This document shows positions 12,066 to 24,935 of a DNA stretch of 64,000 nt, one piece after another; the stretch's first letter is position 1; every line of letters starts with the position of its first letter. The notes under the pieces were generated by a model, which saw only the letters and a program-made list of their open reading frames with translations, searched no databases and had not been told where the DNA came from. The stretch lies in NCBI GenBank assembly GCA_037039685.1, contig JAWNGF010000006.1, positions 1,984,001 to 2,048,000 of the forward strand. The letters are read 5' to 3'. The position numbers and the translations under genes are program-made. Origin of the DNA: Ceratobasidium sp. AG-K. Taxonomy: Eukaryota; Basidiomycota; Agaricomycetes; Cantharellales; Ceratobasidiaceae.

Positions 12066-14285
12066 TCAAGTTTGGATATTACAGTCTCCCCCAATCACAT
12101 TTCTCAACTGGGTCCTTGGGATCGCCTCCCTGTATGCGCGCCGTTTGAGCCTTGCGTGGGTGTGTTGTTCATAGGCATAGGCAAATCCAATAAGCTTGGG
12201 CTCGCTGAACGCTGTGCCGACAAAGGAGATGCCAAACGGTAAGCCCTGCGAATCATGAGTTCCATAGAATCATATCAATGACCTAACAGAAACCACTTTG
12301 TCTTAACGTACCGGTGCTGGGTAGACCGTATTAGGTCCCGCGCTCCCCGGTATAACGGCTGTACTTTCATCGTGAAAACCCAGTGGAACTGTCAGGGTTT
12401 AGTCATTTGCTCAGGCAGGCTGCTACAATGTTGAAACGGAAGCATACCAGTGACCGATGGATACCCAGCGATCGACGATAGGCAATTGCCAATCCCTGTT
12501 GGCGAAAACTCGTTAGCTGTTTTTGTGTGGCATGCACGTTGTCCGTATCGAGACCCACTGCTCTGACTAGGTAGAACTAGCGCATCTAGGTTGTACGTTT
12601 CAAGTGCAGCGTCGATCCCCTGCTCACGCCCAAGACTGTACTCCAGATTTAAAGCGGCCCAGTACTTTGCATCATGTCCGTTAGTGGATTCCGAATCGAT
12701 AAGTCTAGGACCACTTTGTCAGATATCTCGATGGTCCATTTGTGGGTATTTACCGAGACTGATCCTCATACCCCTCCGGCTTTTCCAACTGGCTATGGTC
12801 ATCGTTATATGCTATCAACGCGTGGATATCTGAGACATTCGTCGGGATGTTTTTCAACCCCTTCAGATAAGCGTTGAGTCCAAGCTGAAGTAAACAAATA
12901 TTAGCCATAACGCCTAGTATCAGAAAGAATCTCACCTTCAAGTCAGTTTTGAGCACCTGGCCCCAATATCCTTCACACACCGGTGCGAGAGGATCTACAT
13001 TTGGCACTTGGGCCAGGTCTATAATAACCCCGCCCAGGGAGCGGATTTTTTCGATTGCGCGACGGAACTCTCTACGAGTGCTCGTATCGTTGGCGAATTT
13101 TATATCGTCGGGGAGTTTCAGTCCTGGCACACCAAATCGTTTGCCTTGAATGGCATCGGCCCCCAAGAACGTTGTATAGTCTAATGAAGGGGCTGGTGCG
13201 TTATACGTATAGTTATCGACGCTATCCCGTCCGGCGATAATGGTAAGAATGGCGGCGGCATCTGCTACACTCTTGGCAATCGGACCAACGGTATCTCGAC
13301 GAGGGGAAACAGGTATGACTGTATCGTAACCAGTTAAGAGAAGTATTGGTGTATCAATCACACTCACTTCCCACTCTCGACACCAGCCCAACAGTAGGTT
13401 TAATGCCCACAACGTTGTTCGCACTCGCTGGACCAATTATGCTTGCATCTGTTTCAGTTCCTAACGCACCTGCAGCCAGTCCGATTGCTGCTCCCACAGC
13501 ACTACCCGATGACGAACCGAATGTGGTAGCACCAGGATAGTACGGATTTGTTGTTTGCCCGCCACGACCAGACCAGCCGTCTGCGAGATTTCCCCGCTCA
13601 TGTGCCCATTCACACTATCGAGACGTTTCGCAAATGTTTCACATTATTATGCGTCACTTACCATATTGGTTTTGCCCAAAATAATTGCACCGGCTTCTCT
13701 AAGCTTCCTGACGACAGTAGCATCCCCTGGGACGGTCGACCGCAATAAAGCGTGCGATCCAGCAGTGGTGTTCATTCCTTGTGCGAGATAGGAAATTCTA
13801 GCTTAGAAGTTCCGGGAAAAGAATCATTGCGTACCTTCGCTAGCCGAGGTTGCAATATTGTCCTTCACCAAAACAGGGATCCCGTGTAACTGTGAGCGTA
13901 GCCCTCCTAGCCTTCGTTCTGTATCAAGCGCCGCAGCTTGTTCGAGGGCATGGGGGTTTGTCTCAATTATCGCTCGGAGCATGGGGCCATGACTATTGAC
14001 TTCCTTAATGCGTGCGAGGTAAGCCTGTCGAGGAAAAGGTTAAGCTGGGAATATTCTCTTAAGTCAACTTACAACAGTGAGATCGACGCTCGTAAACCTG
14101 CCCAGCTCCAATCCAGTTTGTAACTCAATTATTGAAGCCTCGTATAAGTCTGGGTAGCTATAGGCAGGTGCATAGCTAGAAAATAAACAACAACTAAAAC
14201 AATAACCAAATAACATGATTAAAATATAGCTCCGGTTTGATCTCCATAGTGATCGAGTAGCAACCGGATTGTCCATATAAGTCAT
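12066..14285 (-). CDS. Amidase-signature protein, array copy 1, 573 aa
   Basis: Amidase-signature hydrolase, expected to hydrolyse an amide bond; substrate unknown. Ten exons fit: 14285-14073, 14024-13835, 13777-13662, 13614-13368, 13318-12936, 12884-12754, 12704-12568, 12495-12448, 12388-12312 and 12245-12066 (574 codons). A hydrophobic N-terminal segment (LIMLFGYCFSCCLFSS) suggests secretion or membrane anchoring. The Ser-cisSer-Lys triad is visible: Lys in HGIPVLVKDN, the cis-Ser region GSSSGSAVG and the nucleophile Ser in TETDASI. In the sister copies the last motif reads ETDGS, so a Gly-to-Ala change next to the nucleophile is specific to this copy. It is the most diverged readable member of a four-gene array sharing intron positions, which indicates tandem duplication. 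Confidence 0.85.
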
Positions 14286-14949
14286 AACCCCTAGGCTCTG
14301 CAGGTTCTATAGTTGGATTAGGTTAACTGTCACCTTAACGCAGACCAGATAACGAAGAAAGCACAGGCCTGTTGGCTTGGAGGTTGAGGTGTAAAAGTAG
14401 ACGAGCAGAAGCTCATAATATTTCGTTTCAAGCGATACACAACTACGTCAGCGAATCCAATCGTATTCCGAGCTGGCGGGTGTGACGCAAGAGGGCCCTT
14501 GAATGTCCTTGGAGCGAACCTCCCATCATGAGCGAAGTTTACAGTACCGACACCGCCATACAGGAGACGATAGAACGTAGTATGGCCCATGTAATAGCGT
14601 AACATATAAGGCGTCATGCCAGGAGACAACTCGCAAGAGCCAAGAGAGTACTGCGCATACACAAAGTTAATTTGAATTCCCAGCACAGGTCATCATCCAA
14701 TGACGGCACACTCATCATTTGTTTGGTAATGACATCTGTCATGACTGCTACTTACAGTAACTGTGAGCCCGATCGTCCCCCTGGACTCCGTTCTCGTTTC
14801 TGATGCATCCGTAGACAGAACGTATACAAAATCCACTGACTCAATATGTTGATTAGAATAGGGAAGGCTTGCCAAACATCGCTGTCATAATCGAATTGAA
14901 TCGAGAGCAAGTTTATTGAAACACCCTACAGACAAACTTCATCGATGTC
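14286..14949. other. Spacer between amidase copies 1 and 2
   Basis: About 660 bases. An open minus-strand stretch around 14330-14640 reads without stop for about 100 codons but matches nothing I know and lacks convincing splice partners. No further amidase exon is recognisable here. Confidence 0.4.
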
Positions 14950-17117
14950 TTAAGGAACAACATCTCTCAGTTGAGTGGCCGGAATTGCCTCCTTGTATGC
15001 TTTATTTTGGAGCCGTGCGTGCGTACGCTGTTCGTAGGCATAAGCAAACCCAATCAAACTTGGCTCACTATATGCTGTTCCCAAGAACGATAGCCCAAAG
15101 GGTAAGCCCTGGACGAATCAATTTACGATACTACATGTTTTTAGAGATTTTGTAACGCTTACTGGAGCTGGAAAAACAGTGTTTGGCCCTGCACTTTCAG
15201 GTACAACTTCCGTATCATCGGGGTGAAATCCGAGAGGAACTAGGCGGGCGTTGGTATGATCCTGTTTGCTAGATATTCGTGCTCTTACCGGTAATGACAG
15301 GATAACCCGCTACAGCCGCGGGAGTGGTAGTCCAACCTAATGGTTTCAAGTTCAGCCTTGAGATCCCTCAGGTCGCAAAAATCGAAGTACCATTGCTTGG
15401 TAAAACTAGTGCATCGAGTTTGTTGGCTTTCAACGCAGCGTCAATCCCGCGCTCACGACCTATTGCATAGTTTTCTAGAAGGGCTGCGTAGTACGTTGAA
15501 TTGTACCCTCGAGTCGTGTCGGACTCGACGAAGCTATATCCACGCCGCTTAGCATGTTTATATACACTTCGCGGCCTGTTACGACTCACATCGACTGATC
15601 CTCGTATCCTTGCGGCAACTCCAAGCCTTCGTGGGCGTTGTTATACGAAATCAACTTGGCCAACGTGGACGCTCCAGTTGGGACCGACTTCAGACTCTTG
15701 AGGTAGGCATTGAGATCAACCTTGCACGGAATGGTTAACGAGCGGGACCAGGCACTTTGCCCTGCATCTCGAATACCTTGAAGTCTATCTTCAACACGAA
15801 AAACTCCTTGCTATCTAGGATATCCAACGCGCTTGGTAGGTCGGCCGGATCCACAACAATTCCGCCGAGAGATCTAATAGTATCTAGCGCTTTGTTGAAC
15901 TCCGTGTTGATGCTTGGATGGTTGCCAGTTATCGAGTCGTTGGTAAATACAGCACGAGGAACACCGAACCGCTTTCCCTTGATTGCATCGACCTTAAGAA
16001 ACTTGGTGTAGTCGGGGACCTTCGTTGGTGCAGTTGATGTATAGTTGTCTGCACTATCCTTACCAGCGATTATGCTTAGGATTGCAGCGCCGTCAGCTAC
16101 GCTCCTAGTCATTGGACCTATGGTATCTTGATGAGAGGATATAGGAATAACTGGATATCACACGTAAGCTTGGGCGTATTACTGCAAGTTTCATGTTCAT
16201 ACATACCTCCAGCCCTAGAAGTTAGTCCCACCGTCGGCTTAATTCCCACCAGGTTGTTGTAGCTCGATGGGCATATGATACTCCCATCTGTCTCGGTTCC
16301 CAAAGAGCCTGCAGCGAGCCCGATCGCTATTGCCACACCACTTCCGGATGACGAGCCACAGGGATCAGCACCGGGATAGTATGGGTTCGTGGCTTGTCCC
16401 CCTCGGCCTGACCAACCAGAGGCCACATGGTTGCCACGGAAGTTTGCCCACTCGGACTTTTACAACATGCAGCGGATTTAATTGTCACTTAACTCGTTAG
16501 GATGGTAAAACTCACAAGGTTTGCTTTCCCAAGCAAGATGGCCCCTGCTTGGCGCAGTTTCGCTGCAACAGTCGCATCGCCAGGTACGACAGATTTGAGG
16601 AGAGCGTAAGACCCAGCGGTGGTATTCATACCTACAGTCGAATCATAATTCAATATTTTGCAATGAAGCTATGTCTTGTTTGACTTGCCCTCAGTCGCCA
16701 AAGTCGCAATATTGTCCTTCAGCAGGATCGGGATTCCATGAAGTGGCGACCGTTTGCCGCTTTTCTTGCGTTCCTTGTCGAGAGCTGCAGCTTGTTCCAA
16801 CGCACGGGGATTAGTCTCGATTACAGCACGAAGTTTAGGCCCCTTTAGATTAACCTCATCGATGCGTGCAAGATATGCCTACACATATCCGTGAGCCCGA
16901 GTACGCTTGAAAAAAGTTCGAGAGCTACCTTGACTAAATCTACGCTCGTAAACTGATACTTGTCGAGTCCAGACTGGAGCTCCTGGATCGAGGCTTCATA
17001 CAAGTCGGGATACTTGGGTGCTGGTGCACGAGCCACAAATGAGAGAGCACTTCCAGGGAGGAAGGATAGTAAGGCCACAAAAAGATAAGCCCAGCAAACG
17101 CCGTTCATAATGTGCAT
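14950..17117 (-). CDS. Amidase-signature protein, array copy 2, 558 aa
   Basis: Ten exons: 17117-16929, 16878-16689, 16631-16516, 16456-16207, 16150-15777, 15720-15590, 15533-15391, 15336-15289, 15239-15163 and 15108-14950 (559 codons). The chosen Met gives a clean signal peptide ([18 protein letters not shown]); an in-frame Met at 17180 would add a non-hydrophobic leader. The triad is complete: Lys in [19 protein letters not shown] and Ser in TETDGSI. Intron 2 begins with GC instead of GT (GAG-G then GCAAGT) although the same intron in copies 1 and 4 uses GT. Exon phases and sizes (190, 116, 374, 143, 48, 77) repeat almost exactly in copies 1 and 4. The spacer to the next copy is only about 0.5 kb. 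Readable and probably functional. Confidence 0.87.
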
Positions 17118-17639
17118 GGCTTTCTGTCTAGTGACGAGGTATGCCGGGCGAGCCCCAGGGGACATGACTTGACGGGTCATGCTTTATATATCACGCAAGA
17201 GGAATTATGATGCCACGCGTGAGTGTAGCCCCTACCTTGCATCATTCGATTCCAACGCTGATAGTTTTGATGAGCATTGGGGAGAAGGCGGTCCCACATG
17301 GTTGGAAGCCCCGAAGGTGGTTCGATTCGGAAAGCAACCCACAGAGCAGCGCTTGTGATTGCTGAGTAAGAAATGGGGCTAAGCTGTATTCAAGAATAAT
17401 ATCACCTACCGGAAAATGTAATAGACGGGCTGGAACCCAAGCTTCAATTTAAATCGCAGTTGCGAATCAAGCCCATTGCTCCTGTCGACCAGGGTTCCTA
17501 TTCTCAACTTTCGAGCACCAAGATGTTGTATCAGACTAAGGAAAGGCTCATTGAGCCACTCTCTGATTGCACTCGAGCCCAAAATAATTCCGTTAAGCAA
17601 TATTTACAAAAGTAAGTGAAAGTCAACAGTGATACACCA
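17118..17639. other. Spacer between amidase copies 2 and 3
   Basis: About 0.5 kb with no recognisable gene. It should hold the promoter of copy 2. Confidence 0.4.
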
Positions 17640-19845
17640 GTAAATAACGTTATTCAGCTGGATCACTGGGATTGCCTCCTTGTATGCTCTCTTCTGAAGC
17701 TGTGTGTACGTAAGCTGTTCGTAGGCATAGGCAAACCCAATCAGGCCTGGCTCACTATATGCTGTTCCCAAAAATGATAGTCCGAAGGCATCCCCTATGG
17801 AAACAGGTTGAAAAGATTATATGCGTTGGAAAAGTATGAGGCTTACCGGAGCTGGGAAGGCGGCGTTTGGCCACGTACGTTTATGTATGGCAGTGTTGTC
17901 GGGATGAAATCCAAGAGGAACTAGGCAAATATGAGTATAAATAATCCCCTGCTCTGCATGTTTGCATCTGTATCTGCAGCGATAGGGTAACCTGCTACGG
18001 CGGTGGGCGTGGTACCCAACCCTATTGGACGTGGATCAATCTTCAGGTTGAGCGGGTCACAATGGCCCGAGATACCGCACCATTAATGGGTAAAGTCAGA
18101 GCATTAAGCTTGTAAGCCCTCAACGCAGCATCAATCCCACGTTCACGGCCTATCGCGTAGTTGTCACAGAGTACCGCATAATATGCCGAATCATAACCGG
18201 GAGTCATTTCAGACTCGACGAAGCTATAGCTATCCTGCTTAGTGCGTTTATGTACATTCTGCGGGCCTGGGACTACTCACGTCGATTGGTCCTCGTATCC
18301 ATGAGGTAACTCCAAGTCTTCGTGTGCGTTGTTGTATGCGATCAACTTGGTCAACATGGGTGGACGACCCGGTTGGGACCGACCGCAAATCCGTGAGGTA
18401 GTAATTCAGACTGAACTAGCAAAAACATGAAACATAGAAAACAAGCCTCCGATAATGGAGATACCTTGAAGTCAACCTTCAATGCCAAAAAGTCTTCAAT
18501 TTCGGGGATGTCACCCGCGCTCGGTAAGTCGGCCAGATCCACAACAATTCCGCCGAGAGATCTAATAGTATCTAGTGCTTTGTTGAACCCGACATTAATG
18601 CTCGGATGGTTGCCAGTTACCGAGTCGTTGGTAAATACAGCACGAGGAACACCGAACCGCTTCCCCTTGATTGCATCGGCCTTAAGGAACTTGGTGTAGT
18701 CGGGGACCTTCGTTGGTGCAGTTGATGTATAGTTGTCTGCACTATCCTTACCAGCGATGATGCTCAGGGTTGCAGCGCCGTCAGCAACATTCCTAGTTAT
18801 CGGATCCACGCCATCTCGATGAGAGGATATTGGGATGACTAGCCACTACGTCAACTTGGGTGGATCGCAAATTCCACGCGCATACATACCTCCGGCTCTG
18901 GGTCGGCTTAATTCCTACCAAGTTATTATGGCTTGTTGGGCGTATGATACTCCCATCTCGGTTTCAGTACCCAAGGCTCCCGTAGCGAGTCCGATCGCTA
19001 TTGCCACACCACTCCCCGGTGACGAGCCACACGGATACGCGCCAGGATAGTACGGGCTCGTCGTTTGTCCTCCTCGGCCAGCCCAACCAGGGGATGGATG
19101 GTTACCGCGGAAATGCGACCACTCGGACTTTTATGATATGTCGATGCAGTAGATTTCGTAGTGATACCATCCACTAAGAATATCGCGCTCACAAGGTTTG
19201 TTTTCCCAAGCAGGATTGCCCCTGCTTTGCGCAGTTTCGCCGCAAGTCGCATCGCCAGGTACGACAGATTTGAGGAGAGCGTAAGACCCAGTGGTGGTGT
19301 TCATACCTATAATCGCATATGAATAACTACTCGATGGCGAGCATATAATCCTATTCACTCACCTTCACTTGCCAAGGTCGCAATGTCGTCCTTTAGCAAG
19401 ATCGGGATCCCATGAAGCGCAGGCATCTCGCCGCTTTTCTTATGCTCCTCGTCGAGTGTCGCAGCTTGCTCCAGTGCATGAGGGCTGGTCTCGATCACAG
19501 CACGAAGTTTAGGTCCTTTCAAGTTGACCTTGTCAATTGTGCAAGATAAGCCTATGGAGCTATACAAGTTCGAATGCGTCTAAGAATACACTAGTGGACT
19601 ACCTTGACCAGGTCTACACTTGTGTACTGATGCTTTTCTAGCCCAGACTGAAGCTCTTGACTCGATGCTTCATACAAGTCGGGATACTTGGGTGTGGGCG
19701 CGCGAGCCAAAAACGAAAGAGCATCTTTGGGAAGTAACGATGCCAGAGTCACGAAAGGACCCGTCCAGCCAAAACCATGCCTAGTCCGTAGGATAGTGAT
19801 CAGGCGAGTTGGGACGGCCTCAAAGGGTATGCCTAGATGGGGCAT
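17640..19845 (-). pseudogene. Amidase-signature pseudogene, array copy 3
   Basis: Most exons of the amidase family can be traced from the N-terminus (Met at 19845; LYEASSQELQSGLEKHQYTS) to the C-terminus near 17640 (AYEQLTYTQLQKRAYKEA). The frame is broken several times relative to copies 1, 2 and 4. Near 19545, after the first intron, one base is missing. About two bases are missing near 19245 just before [17 protein letters not shown]. Two extra bases lie at about 18955 in the stretch coding the nucleophile region, and a short deletion removes the [10 protein letters not shown] segment near 18900. Elsewhere identity to copy 2 remains high, for example around 18540-18780, so decay is recent or gene conversion has occurred. 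Its first exon is in frame with the unstopped last exon of copy 4 upstream. No intact product is expected from this copy alone. Confidence 0.8.
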
Positions 19846-22261
19846 GCTATATATCCTGTCCAATGACGAACTAGATATCGTGTTTGAACGCAAACCCTGG
19901 ACGTCATCGCTCGACCCTGACGCAGGTAAGTCCGACGAGGATGGGAGAAAAGGTTGCCCGATATGACTGCTTTGAACATTTCCTGCGACGGTCGCTTGGT
20001 AGGAGTCACCATTCCCTAATTGTTGTGTGGTGCGAGCTTGCAGGATCACGTCCACGAGTTGCGTTAAAGGAATAGCCTCCTTGTATGCTCTCCTCTGGAG
20101 CCGGGTGTGGGTGTGTTGCTCGTAGGCATATGCGAACCCGATTAAACTGGGCTCACTATAGGCCGTACCGACAAACGATAGACCAAACGGCACGCCCTAT
20201 GCACGCGCCAATGAGACAAGGCACATCGGGAAGGGATTAGACTCACTGGGGCTGGATAAAACGTCGGGCCGCCAATCCCACCCGTCTCAGGCTTTGTGTC
20301 CTCGGGATAAAAGCCAAGAGGCACTATAGGTGGATCAACACCATTGTATGCTCGACTGAACGAAGCTATTTCTTACCAGTTACGACCGGGTACCCAGCCA
20401 TAGCTGCGGCGGATATAATTGCATCTACGTATCCTATTCAGCACCGTTATTATGAGAGTAGAGTTTTATCCATACTCAGGCTCGGCGCGAGCAGCGCATC
20501 CAGATTATGCGCTTTCAAGACGGCGTCGATCCCACGCTCGCGACTAATTTCGTGATTGGCCCAAAGAGCCGCATGGTAGGTCGAGTTGTAGCCGTTTGTC
20601 CCCTGAGCAGTAATCAAACTAGATTGGTTCAGCCGAAATCATGCCTCCAAGTCCAGATCGGAACGTACGCGGATTGAGTGTATCCCTCTGGCTCCTCCAA
20701 ACCCTTGTGTGCGTCGTTAAAGGCGATAACATCCGCCAACGAGTGTACGCCGGTTGGGACCGACTTGAGATTCTTGATATACGCATTGATCCCGATCTAC
20801 AGAGTGGTGAGAATCAATACCAGGCAAGAAATAGCGGACTCTACCTTGAGCTCAACTTTCGCCACCCAGGACTCATTACTATGCTGAAGCTCTTTCGCAC
20901 TGGGAAACGGCGCCGGGTCGACTATAATTCCACCCAAGGAACGAATCACATCCAACGTCCTGTTGAACTCGGCCTCAATGATAGGTGGAACTCCGATCCC
21001 GATAATATCGGAAAACTCGAGCCTTGGAACGCCAAATCGTTTGCCCTTGATAGCGTCGAGTTTCAAGAATTGCGTATAGTCTGGGATATCGACGGGCGCA
21101 TTCCACGTAAAGTTATCCGCCCGGTCCCGGCCAGCAATAACGCTCAAAATCGCCGCGGCGTCTGCAATACTCCGAGCCATAGGTCCAATCGTATCCTGAT
21201 TCACCGAAATTGGGATCACTGCGAAAACAAAATTGGTAAATCCAAAACGCGAGTACTGCGCGACATACCCCCAGTCCTCGAAGTCAACCCGACAGTCGGC
21301 TTGATCCCCGCAAGATTATTAAAACTTGAAGGACAGGTGATACTCCCATCCGTTTCGGACCCGAGCGAAGCCGCGGCTAGTCCGATGGCGGTCGCCACCC
21401 CGCTCCCAGAGGACGAGCCGCACGGGTTCGCACCGGGGTAGTACGGGTTGGTCGTTTGACCTCCGCGGCCGGACCAGCCTAGTGGACATGAACTCGAGCG
21501 AGCATGGGACCATTCGGACTGGTATCATGAGTGAACGCTCGAGCGGACTAGACTAAACTCACCAAGTTGGTCTTCCCAAGCAAGATCGCCCCGGCTTTTC
21601 GAAGTTTTGCAGCCACAGTCGCATCGCGCGGAACAATCGAACCCAAGAGGGCATACGAACCAGCAGTAGTATTCATTCCTAAACACGATTAGTTCCCTGA
21701 TTCGGCTTCATATCAACCGACTCACCGTCACTCGCCAGCGTCGCGATATTGTCCTTTAGTAGAATAGGAATCCCATGCAACGGGCCCCTCCTTCCAGTCG
21801 CCTTGCGCTCGGCATCGAGTGCGGCAGCTTGCTCCACAGCATGTGAATTCGTCTCGAGTACAGCGCGAAGTTGGGGCCCTTTGAAGTTGACTTCGTCGAT
21901 GCGCGCCAAGTAGGCCTGTATAATATCATTGAGTCACAGTCGCATGCATCTCTGGAACCGGGGCCCTCCCCAAAACCCCATAGAAACTGGTCTAGGAATC
22001 TAGACCTTGGGGATAATAGAAAACGAGAGGACCCCGTTTTATAGACACCCCAGGAATAAGACAACTCACTTTAACCAGGTCTACGCTTGTAAAGTCACCC
22101 CTGTCTAGGCCATCTTGCAACTGTTTGATGGACGCTTCGTACAGGTCGGGGTACTTGGACACGGGAACAACGAGCGCAAATGCGGCAGGAATGAGACTTA
22201 GATAGATCACCAAGAGGTAGGCCCACAGAGAGCCGCGAGAGAGGGCCATGCCGCTTGTCAT
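19591..22261 (-). CDS. Amidase-signature protein, array copy 4, with read-through into copy 3 exon 1 (707 aa)
   Basis: Ten exons: 22261-22070, 21915-21726, 21678-21563, 21518-21269, 21218-20845, 20796-20669, 20618-20476, 20424-20377, 20323-20247 and 20196-19591 (708 codons). The N-terminus has a signal peptide or anchor (WAYLLVIYLSLIPAAFA). Catalytic motifs are intact: Lys in [23 protein letters not shown] and Ser in SETDGSI. The amidase domain ends near AYKEAIPLTQLVDVI, where sister copies stop within about 20 residues. Here the frame stays open for 150 more codons, passes the presumed copy 3 start codon and reads copy 3's first exon ([16 protein letters not shown]) before stopping at its intron. 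Either the protein carries this extra tail, or transcripts splice into the decayed copy, or a stop was lost by mutation. Confidence 0.8.
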
Positions 22262-22663
22262 TGTGGAACGAGAACCAAAGGGTATAAATGACCGACACGC
22301 AACCGCGGCGCAGGTGTGACAACCACGAAGGCCTTACCACATGGATGATGCGGATCATTCGGCCTTGTAATATCATAATTGTAGAGGTTCAAAGCAAGAT
22401 CGCCGCGGAAAGCCACAAAATTCGCGGCATGCGTCAAGATCCTCACCACGCATCACTTGCAAAACCATCACGCTCACACAAAAATGGATAAACGAGAGGC
22501 AGAGCTCTAAACGAAGTTCATTCGCTCGCTAGTATAAAGTATCGTAAACGTATAAAAGAGTCGTGTAAAAAGTAACCGATGAAAAACTATGCGAGACGAT
22601 GGCCAAGGAAATATGCGGACAGCGGGGAAGTGAAAAACAGAAGCATTGGGCCAAGTCAAGCCT
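22262..22663. other. Intergenic, no supported gene
   Basis: About 400 bases between the start codon of amidase copy 4 and the stop codon of beta-tubulin, both on the minus strand. It should contain the amidase promoter and the tubulin 3' end. Confidence 0.45.
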
Positions 22664-24260
<1,597 letters not shown>

Positions 24261-24935
24261 CCTACGAGAAATGTCAGTAAGAAAAAAAGAAATCGACGCG
24301 ACGAGACGCGTGTGCGACGCGAAAAACACCGCAGCATCGACGCAAGCAACGACGACTCACGTGGATTTTGGGGTCGTGAATTAAACTGGGGAGTGTAGTG
24401 GTTGGTGTCAAGGAGGGAGGCAAGAAAAGGGCGTAGGGTGACAGCCGCCTAAGAACCTTTCGTGTTTTGACAAGTCCCCTGCGCGGTCAAAACACGACCA
24501 CACCCCGCCACCCGTTTAATTGCACTAATTCCTTTTTTACCTCATGCCGAACACGTTGTTTCAAACACACGCCACGATTATGATTTCAGGTCAAGCGGGG
24601 TAGAATACAGCGTGTGGACAGTCGCCAGTGCATACAGGCACTCGTTCCAAAACTCTAGGTCGTAACAACAGGGGGGGTTCACAAGACACAAACAAGCCGT
24701 ACACAACGTGGCACACAGGAAAAAGAAGCTACAAACATGAAGAATTAACACGAAAAATGAAACTGGCCAAGACTTCAAGACAAATAACAATAGACGCCTA
24801 TCACGTCACATTCGAATGTCGCCAACAAACGGGCATTTATTTTTGAAAACGTCCTGCGAATCATCGCGGCGTCGACCATGTCGAGGCACAGGCCCTCGCC
24901 AAGATCCGGTATCGTCTATCAAACCGCCCGAGAAC
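24261..24935. other. Region upstream of beta-tubulin
   Basis: About 675 bases between the tubulin start and the stop of the zinc-finger gene, both on the minus strand. It contains pyrimidine- and A-rich tracts but no supported gene; it should include the tubulin promoter and 5' untranslated region. Confidence 0.45.

Noticed and set aside
14330..14686. Minus-strand 118-codon frame between amidase copies 1 and 2
   Set aside because: Not similar to any amidase exon and no splice partner; could be chance.
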